Assembly: GCA_016708265.1 (NCBI GenBank)
Contig: JADJGA010000011.1
Coordinates: forward strand, 1 to 64,000
DNA: 64,000 bases
Reading direction: 5' to 3'
DNA from: Saprospiraceae bacterium
GTDB lineage: Bacteria; Bacteroidota; Bacteroidia; Chitinophagales; Saprospiraceae
Position 1 is the first letter of the stretch; every line of letters starts with the position of its first letter. This document shows positions 37,639-46,082 of this stretch, in pieces. The notes under the pieces are model-generated. The model was given only the letters and a program-made list of their open reading frames with translations, had not been told where the DNA came from and did not search any database. A program made the translations under genes and the position numbers.

Positions 37639-38247
37639 ATCTGAAAATTTTAATTTAATGCAAATATGAAAACAAGTTTTCACTCCTGTTTGTTTTCGGC
37701 TATAAAAAATTAAGAAAACATCGATTTGTAATTTATAAATTCGATCGACCTATTTACATCCATGTTGCAATATGCTCAAAAAATGGCAGATGATTAAATC
37801 TTTTACAGAAGCCTTTTCTTGCTCCGTGAGAATGGGCAGGAGACTTGAAGCAAATCCTCACTCTAAATCCCTGCTGCTTCATCGGTACAGGTACTCCTTT
37901 TTATTAACAAAAATCCATTAAACAACTTTTTCCCAAAAAGGAGAGGGACTTTTTTTAGTCGTTATTTCAGAGCTCTAAAGAAAAAATGCGGTTTTTTATC
38001 GGGAAAGTACTCCCCTTCTCCTTTAAACTAAAGATTTATCGAACTTTAGAAAAGTTTGGAACTTTTCTAAAGTTTAAAGTCATTTAAAGGAGAAGGGGTT
38101 GGGGGATGAGGATAAACAAAGGAAGTAGACTCAGGCAATGATCTTAAAAAATTAATTCCAACACTTTTAAACAACTCAGGCTATTTATAGCTTTATATAA
38201 TTAGATAAATTGTGGGTTAAAACTAACAGTTAATAAAATCTATTAAA
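37639..38247. other. 609-base non-coding region with nested palindrome
   Basis: No coding frame or RNA gene is visible between the start of the DUF4293 gene and the M14 peptidase. The right half holds the nested inverted repeat at 38012-38098. The left half has pyrimidine-rich runs (for example around 37921-37960, CCCAAAAAGGAGAGGGAC) of the kind often found in Bacteroidota intergenic repeats. Promoters of both flanking genes should lie here. Confidence 0.5.
38012..38098. repeat. Nested inverted repeat with dispersed hairpin (copy 2)
   Basis: Outer arms CCCCTTCTCCTTTAAA (38012-38027) and TTTAAAGGAGAAGGGG (38083-38098) are perfect complements. Inside lies a second perfect 15-bp inverted repeat (38042-38056 and 38060-38074) with a 3-base loop. 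The inner hairpin is nearly the same as the one at 6253-6287. The structure resembles REP/MITE-like elements; no transposase is encoded. Confidence 0.7.
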
Positions 38248-38901
38248 ATGATTGGTTCTAAAATAATACACTCCGGAAGATTTATAATTTACTCCTTCAT
38301 TTTCTTTCTTTCCTGCTCCAGGGCTTATTATGTAAGAAATGACTTTGAATTTCCTGATCCGGTTGATACAAATAATAAACAAATAGAATTGCAGGTCAAA
38401 AAAAAATACCAGGTTGACGGGGTTTATGCCGACAATTTATTTGATGGGGCAAGACTAAATGATTTTACTAAGATCAACGATACAACATTCCAGGCGCTTA
38501 TAAAACCTGAAAACACTCCAGTAAACGAAAGTCCATGGTTTTCATTCCGGATTTCAGGAGATCAAGCCAGGACAATATATTTAAAACTGAAATATCAAAA
38601 TGCAAAACACCGGTATATACCCAAATTAAGTAAAGATGGGAAATTCTGGATACCTGTTGATACTTCATTGGTCAAACTTGTTGATAATGATAGTTCAGCT
38701 ATGTTTTCGATAAATTTATTACCTTCAGTAACTTATATTTCTGCCCAGGAAATTGTAAATAGTTATGATACGGAATTATGGATAAATTCATTAAAAACCA
38801 ATAATTTAACCTCTGAATACCAATCAATAGGAAAACACCTCTTGGAAAAGATCTTCATTTCTTCAGAATTGGTAAAGGCTCTTCAAAAGGGAAAAAAGTA
38901 A
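38248..38901 (+). CDS. M14 zinc carboxypeptidase lipoprotein, N-terminal part (frameshifted)
   Basis: This is the start of an exported M14-family peptidase, a lipoprotein with Cys23 (FLSCSRA). Residues 25-190 are a beta-rich N-terminal domain seen in Bacteroidota M14 proteins. The frame is correct to EYQSIGK, after which the true continuation (TPLGKDLHFFRIGKGSSKGKKVISV) is in the next frame. Loss of one A in the AAAA run near 38832-38835 explains the shift. The last 25 residues of this frame are therefore not genuine. Confidence 0.75.
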   Translation: MIGSKIIHSGRFIIYSFIFFLSCSRAYYVRNDFEFPDPVDTNNKQIELQVKKKYQVDGVYADNLFDGARLNDFTKINDTTFQALIKPENTPVNESPWFSFRISGDQARTIYLKLKYQNAKHRYIPKLSKDGKFWIPVDTSLVKLVDNDSSAMFSINLLPSVTYISAQEIVNSYDTELWINSLKTNNLTSEYQSIGKHLLEKIFISSELVKALQKGKK

Positions 38902-38909
38902 TATCTGTT

Positions 38910-39491
38910 ATGACACGTCAGCATCCTCCTGAAATATCTGGTTATAAAGCTTTTCAGGCATTTACCGGGGAACTCCTGAAACAAAATGAGTTTACAGAAA
39001 AGTTCTTTAAAAAATATGAAATATGGGTTTTTCCTGCTATTAATCCGGATGGAGTCGACCTCGGACACTGGAGACACAATTTTAATGGAGTCGATCTAAA
39101 CAGGGACTGGGCTTATTACAAACAGCCTGAAATCGATATTATTACGGAATTTATCGTTGAAAGAGCTAAAAAGAATCATAACAGAATCATGCTTAGTCTT
39201 GATTTCCATTCGACCTCGCAGGACATTTACTATGTTTATGATAAATCCTTTAAGTCAAAACTGAAAAACTTCTCCCGTAAATGGACAGATATCATAGACC
39301 AGGGTGTTTATCCGTTTAAAACCGTATTAAGCCCTGAACCATTGGGAAAACCATATTCCAAAACCTGGTACTATAAACAGTTTAAAGCAGAAAGTATAAC
39401 CTACGAGGTAGGTGATGAAACCGACAGGGCTATAATCAGAAAAAAAGCAGAAATTGCCGCTGTTTCAATGATGAAACTGCTTTCCAGGTAA
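38910..39491 (+). CDS. M14 zinc carboxypeptidase, catalytic part (frameshifted)
   Basis: This frame holds the catalytic domain. The zinc ligands His and Glu are in RQHPPEISGY (HxxE), the third ligand is the His in SLDFHSTSQD, and the likely catalytic Glu is in SITYEVGDETDR. The substrate-binding motif NPDGVDLGHWRHNFNGVDLNRDW is typical of M14 proteins. With the N-terminal part the full protein would be about 414 residues. Predicted to remove C-terminal residues from peptides or peptidoglycan stems at the cell surface. Confidence 0.8.
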   Translation: MTRQHPPEISGYKAFQAFTGELLKQNEFTEKFFKKYEIWVFPAINPDGVDLGHWRHNFNGVDLNRDWAYYKQPEIDIITEFIVERAKKNHNRIMLSLDFHSTSQDIYYVYDKSFKSKLKNFSRKWTDIIDQGVYPFKTVLSPEPLGKPYSKTWYYKQFKAESITYEVGDETDRAIIRKKAEIAAVSMMKLLSR

Positions 39492-39564
39492 TACCATTTT
39501 TCGGATCAGATCGATTTTCACAGATTTATGTTATGTCGCATAAAAAATAAAATCCCTGACTCGA

Positions 39565-39957
39565 ATGAATAATATGAAACAAGGAATAAGAGTATTCTTT
39601 TTAACCTTAAGCTTAATATCTGGGGGCTTAATATATTATGTACTGAGAACAGTTGGTTTTGGATGTTTTACTATTTATGTATCTATCTTTTTTCTAATTT
39701 GTAGTTTAATTGCAGTTCTCATTACTAACAAATCCAAAATTAAATTTATTCATAAACGACTTGGCGGTTTCTTTATGTGGATCACTTTAATGACAATTCT
39801 CATTTGCATTCTGACTGCAATTAATAAGATGCGTAACTTGTCACCAGTGTTAATCTCAACAAAATTTTACTGGGAAGAAGGTGTTGATGTCGAATACAGA
39901 AAGAACGGAACTTTTAAAGCACTAAACCATCATATGCTTGGAGGCAACCAATCTTAG
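39565..39957 (+). CDS. Hypothetical membrane protein, frameshifted near its end
   Basis: I do not recognise this family. Three hydrophobic segments (about residues 8-28, 33-52 and 68-88) precede an extracytoplasmic tail (YWEEGVDVEYRKNGTFKALNHH). After GGNQ the frame hits a stop, but the next frame reads ILGEYKLQDSLIILKDNLNFGN and continues to a stop at 40094. The tail resembles beta-strand repeats in small Bacteroidota membrane proteins with a G-x-Y-x-L-x-D-S pattern. The real gene probably spans 39565-40094. Confidence 0.55.
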   Translation: MNNMKQGIRVFFLTLSLISGGLIYYVLRTVGFGCFTIYVSIFFLICSLIAVLITNKSKIKFIHKRLGGFFMWITLMTILICILTAINKMRNLSPVLISTKFYWEEGVDVEYRKNGTFKALNHHMLGGNQS

Positions 39958-40100
39958 GGGAATACAAACTACAAGACTCTCTGATTATTCTTAAAGACAA
40001 TTTGAACTTTGGAAACTCAAATATGAACGACACTTTAAAAGTATCGAATGATGGTATATCTTTTAAATTAGAGAAACCTAGGAGAATTAATTAAGGAAAA

Positions 40101-40421
40101 ATGTCATTTGAAAACATTTCTTAAACAGAACTGGAAATCTTAAATAAAACTGGCACCAACATAGATTCAATCTCTATACTACTATCTTATACTAAAGAAA
40201 AAGTCAACACAATATCAATTAAACCAGATCAAAAAACCACTAACAACTTTGACATGGCAAACCCATACGTAAATGGGGAATATATATTATCCTATAAAAT
40301 AAAGGCTCAATCAAATGAAACGAAAAAAATTAGAAACTTCTTAAACGGATATCCTTTAGAAACGATTAAATCCTTAAGGTTTGATGAAGACAAAAATAAT
40401 TATAAGTCTAATATTTGGTAA
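40101..40421 (+). pseudogene. Short hypothetical reading frame interrupted by UAA
   Basis: From ATG 40101 the frame reads MSFENIS, then TAA at 40122-40124, then 98 more open codons (TELEILNKTGTNIDSISILL to NNYKSNIW) ending at 40421. The open part has normal composition, including a YVNGEYILSYKIKA strand pair and NGYPLETIKSL. No internal ATG gives a good start before 40254. It is either a nonsense-broken gene, a sequence error, or a gene that begins in another frame. No family recognised. Confidence 0.4.
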
Positions 40422-40648
40422 AGAAATCTTAGTAACATACAATTAAAAGCATACGCTACATAACAAGCAGTGACCACGATCATGCCTCCAATCGTCGACA
40501 CGACGGGTATGGCAGAACCGATATATGAAATATGATTTCAGATTTATAATTCAAACTGACAAACCGACAACCGATAACTGAAAAAAATTTCAATTTTCCA
40601 TTTTCAATTCTTCATTCTCATGTAACCTTCCAACCTTTCCTCATTCCC

Positions 40649-42349
40649 TTACATATAGGAAGCCAGGATCAGGATTAGTAACTGAGCTATCAAAATACGT
40701 GTGATAGTCACCATAGGATAAACTGTAACATATGACTGTGTAGGTATGTCTGAATTTAAATATTGATTGCTGAATGACAATGCAGCAGGATCAGTATAAC
40801 TTGCACTCATTATACCTACAAGCTTGAAGTAATTTATCTTTAAAATATATCTGCCAATAATTACCATCATTACAAGCGGAATGAAGGTTATCAATGCACC
40901 ATATCCAATCCACTCCCATCCATTATACTTGACAAAATTTTCATAGAAATTATGACCTGCATGTATACCAACAGTCGCAAAAAACAATGAAATACCGAGA
41001 TCTTTCATGAAGTATATTGCACCATGATTTATATATGTATGAATTAACCCGATACCTCCGTACCTGCTCAAAAAAAGTGCCACCAGCAGTGGGCCTGCGG
41101 CAAATCCAAGCTTTATCGGAACAGGAAATGATGGTATCAGCAACGGAATTGAACCAACTATAATACCAAGTATCAGTCCTCCGAACAAACTGAAGAAATC
41201 GGGTTCCAGAAGTTTCTTTTCTGAATTGCCTATCATCTTCTCTGCCTGTTGTATGGACCATTTATTACCTACAACTGCTATTTTATCTCCAAAAAACAGG
41301 GTAAGCGATGGATGTGCCAAAAGCTCCATACCCGATCTGAATACTCTTGTTACTTTAAGATCATACCTGTTGTACAGATCAAGCTCATCAAGGGTTTTAT
41401 GCACCACATCATTTTTAGTTACTATAAGTGTTTTAGCGTGTATTCCCTGTTCTTTCTCTACCATCTGATCCGAGGATTCCCTGCCGAGATATTCTAAAAC
41501 TTTGTCGAGATCCTCTTTAAAACCTACCATCATCAAAACATCAAGATACTCGATAACAGTTTCGGCAGAAGGTGAAATAACCATAGAGGTTCCAGTGCGT
41601 TTCAACCTGGAGAAAATTACCTTTTCCCTGCCAAACATTTCAATAATATCTCTTAGCGTTTTACCTACCGGTTCCTGATTTGTAACTCTCACTTTCATTA
41701 TTGCAGGAACATGTTTTTTGGCTGCGATCTCTGATTCAAATTCCTCATTTTCCTTCTTAAGATCAATTTTCAGCAATTTCTTGGAGAGCATGATAACCAT
41801 AATTATACCAAAAACACCAAAAGGATAAGTTATTGCATAGGCTACGGCAGGATCTGCAAATTTATGATCAGGGAATTTATCCTGGAATTCAACAAGAACA
41901 GACTTTGCAGCTCCAAGTCCGGGAGTATTTGTTACCGCTCCGGACATCATACCAACAACATTCTCTATCGACTGACCGGATATAATAAAGACCAAAATCG
42001 CAATAATACCACCCATAACTGCAGTAGAAATTGCCAGCAGATTGAACTTAAGGCCATCATCCTTAAATGATGAGAAAAAAGAAATACCTACCTGAATACC
42101 TATGCCATAAACAAATAAAATTAATCCAAAATCCCTTAGAAATTCAAGGGTGTGTTGTTCAACTCTATAACCGTAATGCCCAAGAAGTAATCCGGAAAAC
42201 ATAACTGCTGACATTCCAAACGATACTTTCCTGATCTTCAGATTGCCTAAAAAGATCCCCAATGCAATGACAGACATCACCACTACCAGAGACTGTGTTA
42301 CAGTTGGATTTTCAGTCGGACTAATTAATTTTAAAATGGTTTCTATCAT
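40649..42349 (-). CDS. AspT/YidE/YbjL-type exchanger with two RCK (TrkA-C) domains
   Basis: This 566-residue inner-membrane antiporter belongs to the aspartate:alanine exchanger superfamily. Two homologous membrane halves (about residues 15-180 and 390-565) flank two TrkA-C domains (about 210-295 and 300-375). The halves carry the repeated GxxxGxxxxxL and the family motif SGAVTNTPGLGAAK near 135, matched by SASYTDPAALSF near 525. AspT itself exchanges aspartate for alanine; other members have unknown substrates. An aspartate role would fit the cyanophycin locus 8 kb away, but that link is a guess. The frame is intact although all plus-strand neighbours carry indels. Confidence 0.88.
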   Translation of the reverse strand: MIETILKLISPTENPTVTQSLVVVMSVIALGIFLGNLKIRKVSFGMSAVMFSGLLLGHYGYRVEQHTLEFLRDFGLILFVYGIGIQVGISFFSSFKDDGLKFNLLAISTAVMGGIIAILVFIISGQSIENVVGMMSGAVTNTPGLGAAKSVLVEFQDKFPDHKFADPAVAYAITYPFGVFGIIMVIMLSKKLLKIDLKKENEEFESEIAAKKHVPAIMKVRVTNQEPVGKTLRDIIEMFGREKVIFSRLKRTGTSMVISPSAETVIEYLDVLMMVGFKEDLDKVLEYLGRESSDQMVEKEQGIHAKTLIVTKNDVVHKTLDELDLYNRYDLKVTRVFRSGMELLAHPSLTLFFGDKIAVVGNKWSIQQAEKMIGNSEKKLLEPDFFSLFGGLILGIIVGSIPLLIPSFPVPIKLGFAAGPLLVALFLSRYGGIGLIHTYINHGAIYFMKDLGISLFFATVGIHAGHNFYENFVKYNGWEWIGYGALITFIPLVMMVIIGRYILKINYFKLVGIMSASYTDPAALSFSNQYLNSDIPTQSYVTVYPMVTITRILIAQLLILILASYM

Positions 42350-42600
42350 ATTTCCTTTATTGAAAACAAATCAAGCTGCAAAAATAATATTTTGTTTTTT
42401 AATTAATGATAATAAAAATAAATATAATATTTTATAAACAAAAATTATATAAAATATTATTGTGTTAAAATTTACAATTCAAATAATAATACTTAATAAA
42501 AACTGATTTGGATCTAATTAATTATTAAAGTTATAGTATTTTTGTGTTAAAACAAAAAACTAATTTTAAATTCGTTATAAATTACTACCGTTATTAAGGA

Positions 42601-42939
42601 ATGGAATCAGAAAATTTTAAAAATAATTTAATTATAACAGAAGATGGCTCAAGTTCTGTATTCTCGGGGCATTTTATATGTACATATCATTCCATTCACG
42701 GTGCAATCAGGGAAAGTGATCACATTTTTATACAAAGCGGACTTTGTTATTTCCTGGAAAAAACAAAAAGGAAACATGCAAAGATCCTTGAATTCGGTTT
42801 TGGAACAGGCCTGAATGCACTATTAAGCCTAAGTTACAGCCAATCTAACAATTTAAAAATTGATTATTCTGCTATTGAGGCATACCCGCTTTCAACTGAA
42901 TTAGTATCAGCTCTCAATTACACTCACATGACGAACTAA
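42601..42939 (+). CDS. mnmD: MnmD-type tRNA methyltransferase, N-terminal part (frameshifted)
   Basis: This is the start of a stand-alone MnmD, the SAM-dependent methyltransferase that completes the mnm5s2U34 tRNA wobble modification. YHSIHGAIRESDHIFIQSGL and the SAM-binding motif ILEFGFGTGLNALLSL are diagnostic. The frame is correct to VSALNY and then hits a stop. The continuation SHDELSKFKEEFLSMHS is in the next frame. One missing base near 42925-42935 explains the split. Confidence 0.8.
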   Translation: MESENFKNNLIITEDGSSSVFSGHFICTYHSIHGAIRESDHIFIQSGLCYFLEKTKRKHAKILEFGFGTGLNALLSLSYSQSNNLKIDYSAIEAYPLSTELVSALNYTHMTN

Positions 42940-42965
42940 GCAAATTCAAAGAAGAATTTCTGTCA

Positions 42966-43292
42966 ATGCATTCTACTCAAAATGAAATTCTGAGAATTGG
43001 AAAATGCTTCTCCTTCTCAAAATCAATTTCTAAATTTGAGGATTACAAAACATCTGAAAAATTCGATGTGATTTTCTTCGATGCATTCGGCCCTGACGAA
43101 CAGCCACATCTGTGGAATCGTCCATTTCTCGACAAAATACCGGGTTTACTTAATGAAAATGGCATTCTGGTCACCTACAGTGTCAGGGGTTTTTTTAAAA
43201 GAGCATTGAAAGATCTCGGCTTTAAAATTAATAAATTGCAGGGTCCTCCCGGCAAAAGAGAAATTTTAAGGGCTGAAAAACTTACATTTTAA
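42966..43292 (+). CDS. mnmD: MnmD-type tRNA methyltransferase, C-terminal part (frameshifted)
   Basis: This is the second half of MnmD: FDVIFFDAFGPDEQPHLWNRPFLDKI carries the acidic motif IV (DAFGPDEQPxLW), followed by GILVTYSVRGFFKRALKDLGF and the conserved GPPGKREILRA end. The true frame starts upstream of the ATG at 42966, from about 42930. Full length would be about 230 residues, normal for Bacteroidota MnmD proteins lacking the MnmC oxidase domain. Confidence 0.8.
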   Translation: MHSTQNEILRIGKCFSFSKSISKFEDYKTSEKFDVIFFDAFGPDEQPHLWNRPFLDKIPGLLNENGILVTYSVRGFFKRALKDLGFKINKLQGPPGKREILRAEKLTF

Positions 43293-43336
43293 CCAGCTTT
43301 TTTTAACTTTGCTTTCCCTGAATAAAACTCTGATAA

Positions 43337-43570
43337 ATGAAATTTGAAACTCTGCTTTTCTGCAACTTAATACTCCTAAGTCCGTTTTGGTTAATATCAC
43401 AGGATACACCTCTCGAATTAGACAATTACATGAAAATAAGCTCTTATGAAGATATGGCCTTTTTTCTGAAAAAAACGGATGGCAATTCAGAAATACTTTC
43501 AGTTGAAAAAATCGGTTCTTCGGTTTTGAATCGCAATATCTATGCATTGAATTTTTCAAAAAAGGGATAG
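43337..43570 (+). CDS. M14 carboxypeptidase 2, N-terminal leader part (frameshifted)
   Basis: The signal peptide (LLSPFWLISQ) and about 60 residues of the mature N-terminus (EDMAFFLKKTDGNSEILSVEKIG) of a secreted M14 peptidase are read here. The frame stops after FSKKG. The continuation GIGKDKSKIKVLFFAQQHGNEQ is in the next frame, and restoring one A in the A6 run near 43558-43563 joins them. This is the last indel of the frameshift-rich stretch. Confidence 0.7.
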   Translation: MKFETLLFCNLILLSPFWLISQDTPLELDNYMKISSYEDMAFFLKKTDGNSEILSVEKIGSSVLNRNIYALNFSKKG

Positions 43571-43593
43571 GCAAAGACAAATCAAAAATAAAA

Positions 43594-44838
43594 GTGCTTT
43601 TTTTTGCCCAGCAACACGGTAATGAACAATCCGGAAAAGAGGGGGTACTTTTGCTGGCAAAAACCCTGTTAAAACCCGAATATGCGTATTTATTCAATAA
43701 AATTGATCTCGTTTTAATCCCACAGGTAAATCCGGACGGATCAGAATTAAACAAAAGACGCAATGCCAATAATGCTGACCTTAACAGGAATCACCTGATA
43801 ATGACAGAGCCGGAAACAAAAGCGATTCATAAGCTTTTTGATAAATACCTGTTTGAGGTGACCGTGGATGTTCATGAATACTCTCCCTACGGTGATGACT
43901 GGAAAAAATATGGATACCGGAAAAATACTGATGTGACTCTGGGGTCAACCACCAATATCAACATACCGGAAAAGATCAGGAAGTATTCTGACAGCCTTGT
44001 TTTGCCTTTTGTGCTGAAAAGATTAAAAGAAAAAGGCTTTTCATCGTTTGTTTATTGCCCCGGTGGACCACCTGATTCTGCCTATATAAGGCATAGCACC
44101 TTCGATATAAATGACGGAAGACAAAGCCTTGGTATTCAAAATACCTTATCATTCATACAGGAAGGTATGAATGGGATTGATACATATAAAGAAAATATCA
44201 GACACAGGGCCGAAGGACAGATGAATGGAATGCTGGCTATGTTGGAGTTTATTCATGCCAATAAAACAAAGATAAAAAAACTGATAAAAAATGAAAGAAA
44301 ATCGCTATTATCAGGGTTAAAAAACGGTAAAACGTCGGTGCAGATGATCCATACCGGAAATGGGAAAAAACTTACTTTGCCTTTAAGGTCGTATTTTACC
44401 GGTAATGATACCATAGTTTTAGTTGATGATTATCGTCCGGTAGTGAAATCTCTTACTGAGGTTATTAATCCGATAGGATACCTTATACCAAAATCTGATA
44501 AAAATCTTTTAGGCTGGATGAAAAGTATTGATCTGAAATATGAAACATTTAAGCCGGGAAAAAATATAAAAATCGAAGAATACCTGGTGCAATTAGTGGA
44601 TTCAACCGATTTCGAAGGTGATACGGTAATTGATCCGGATTTAACTTCCAGATATTACGATAATTTATCATTTACAGATTACTATTATATACCTGTTGAT
44701 CAATTTAAGGGAAAGATGATCATTCAGGCTCTTGAACCTAAATCGATGATCGGACTTGCAACATACAGGCAGTTTGCATATCTTGTAAAAGAAGGAACTG
44801 CTTTCCCTGTTTTAAGAATAATAAGGACTAAAAATTAA
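43594..44838 (+). CDS. M14 family zinc carboxypeptidase 2, main part
   Basis: This is the catalytic and C-terminal part of an exported M14 peptidase. Zinc ligands are the His and Glu of QQHGNEQSGKEG (HxxE) and the His of VTVDVHEYSPYG. NPDGSELNKRRNANNADLNRNH is the typical substrate-site block. The catalytic Glu candidate lies in SLGIQNTLSFIQEG. About 190 residues of C-terminal extension follow (from HRAEGQMNG), ending in a beta-rich region. The true start lies at 43337. It is 31 bases from the downstream racemase-like gene on the same strand, so these are probably co-transcribed. Confidence 0.82.
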   Translation: MLFFAQQHGNEQSGKEGVLLLAKTLLKPEYAYLFNKIDLVLIPQVNPDGSELNKRRNANNADLNRNHLIMTEPETKAIHKLFDKYLFEVTVDVHEYSPYGDDWKKYGYRKNTDVTLGSTTNINIPEKIRKYSDSLVLPFVLKRLKEKGFSSFVYCPGGPPDSAYIRHSTFDINDGRQSLGIQNTLSFIQEGMNGIDTYKENIRHRAEGQMNGMLAMLEFIHANKTKIKKLIKNERKSLLSGLKNGKTSVQMIHTGNGKKLTLPLRSYFTGNDTIVLVDDYRPVVKSLTEVINPIGYLIPKSDKNLLGWMKSIDLKYETFKPGKNIKIEEYLVQLVDSTDFEGDTVIDPDLTSRYYDNLSFTDYYYIPVDQFKGKMIIQALEPKSMIGLATYRQFAYLVKEGTAFPVLRIIRTKN

Positions 44839-44869
44839 TTTATATTAAAAATTCTAAAAAATAAAACAA

Positions 44870-45976
44870 ATGAAAATCGACAGAATCGAATTAAGGCATA
44901 TAAAGATGGAACTAATAAGTCCTTTTGTTACCTCAATGGGTATTGAGTACGATGAAGAACATATAATAGTTCGTGTTGACGGAGAAGGTCTGACAGGCTG
45001 GGGAGAAAGTGTTGCCGAAGGCACTCCTTTTTATTCATATGAAACAGTGACGACGGCCTGGCATATACTAAGTGATTTTCTGATACCATCGGTATTGGGA
45101 AGAGATATTTCAGGCATAGATGAAGCGATTGCAGGATATACTAAGGTAAGAGGTCACATGATGGCCAAAGCCGGACTGGAAGCAGCATTGTGGGATTTAT
45201 TTGCTAAATCTATGGGTATTTCACTTTCAGAAATGCTGGGTGGAGTGCGTAGGAAAATCGATGTTGGAGTGAGCATAGGCATCCAGGAATCTGTTCCGAA
45301 ATTAATCAGAAAAGTGGAAGGCTACCTGTCAGAGGGCTATAAACGGATAAAAATAAAGATTGCTCCCGGACTCGATATGCAGTTTATAGAAGCACTGCAC
45401 TTAGAATTTCCCGGCACATTGCTACAGGTAGATGCCAATTCGGCATATACCCTCGATCATATTGATCTTTTTAAAAAAATGGATGAATATTCTCTGTCCC
45501 TGATTGAACAGCCTCTTGGATATGAGGATATATTTGATCATTCAAAGCTTCAGAAAGAGATCAAAACCCCGATCTGTCTCGATGAAAGCATTCATTCTCT
45601 TGATGATACAAGAACAGCAATCGAACTGGGAAGTTGCAGGATCATAAATATAAAACCGGGACGAGTAGGAGGTTTTACCGAGTCAAAACTTATTCACGAC
45701 TATTGTGCTTCGATGAATATCCCTGTATGGCATGGTGGCATGCTCGAATCAGGAATAGGACGGGCAGGGAATGTAGCTCTGGCATCACTTCAAAATTTCA
45801 CTCTTCCCGGTGACATATCTGCAAGTAAGCGATATTATAAAGAGGACATTGTTGAGCCAGAATTCCGGGTAAATCCCGATGGCACGATGGATGTCCCTAC
45901 AAAACCGGGAATAGGAGTTGAGGTAAACATGCAAATGCTTGATAAGGTGACTGTGAATAAAAAGGTGTTTTCTTGA
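44870..45976 (+). CDS. Enolase-superfamily N-acylamino-acid racemase / o-succinylbenzoate synthase-like enzyme
   Basis: This 368-residue enzyme belongs to the muconate-lactonising subgroup. Catalytic lysines are Lys163 (in YKRIKIKIAPG) and Lys262 (INIKPGRVGG). Metal ligands are Asp188 (QVDANSAY), Glu213 (LIEQPLG) and Asp238 (CLDESI). The WHGGMLESGIGRAGN and PGDISASKRYY segments are characteristic of the NSAR/OSBS branch. No other menaquinone gene is nearby, and the neighbours are a peptidase and an N-acyl-amino-acid-hydrolase-like gene. N-acylamino-acid or N-succinylamino-acid racemisation is therefore more likely here than menaquinone synthesis. Confidence 0.82.
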   Translation: MKIDRIELRHIKMELISPFVTSMGIEYDEEHIIVRVDGEGLTGWGESVAEGTPFYSYETVTTAWHILSDFLIPSVLGRDISGIDEAIAGYTKVRGHMMAKAGLEAALWDLFAKSMGISLSEMLGGVRRKIDVGVSIGIQESVPKLIRKVEGYLSEGYKRIKIKIAPGLDMQFIEALHLEFPGTLLQVDANSAYTLDHIDLFKKMDEYSLSLIEQPLGYEDIFDHSKLQKEIKTPICLDESIHSLDDTRTAIELGSCRIINIKPGRVGGFTESKLIHDYCASMNIPVWHGGMLESGIGRAGNVALASLQNFTLPGDISASKRYYKEDIVEPEFRVNPDGTMDVPTKPGIGVEVNMQMLDKVTVNKKVFS

Positions 45977-46082
45977 ACAGATAATAATTTAGATTTCCTA
46001 AAATAATTGTATTTTTGATATATGATTTTTGAATTTATACTGAATAAAAAAAGATCGATCACAATCATTTGTATAAAAAAGT

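Noticed and set aside
34259..43570. Programmed ribosomal frameshifting as cause of the split genes
   Set aside because: The slips are at many unrelated sites, go in both directions and lack shared slippery sites or downstream structures.
44870..45976. menC of a menaquinone cluster
   Set aside because: The enzyme could do the OSBS reaction, but no menD/E/B/F is adjacent and the neighbours handle peptides and N-acyl amino acids.
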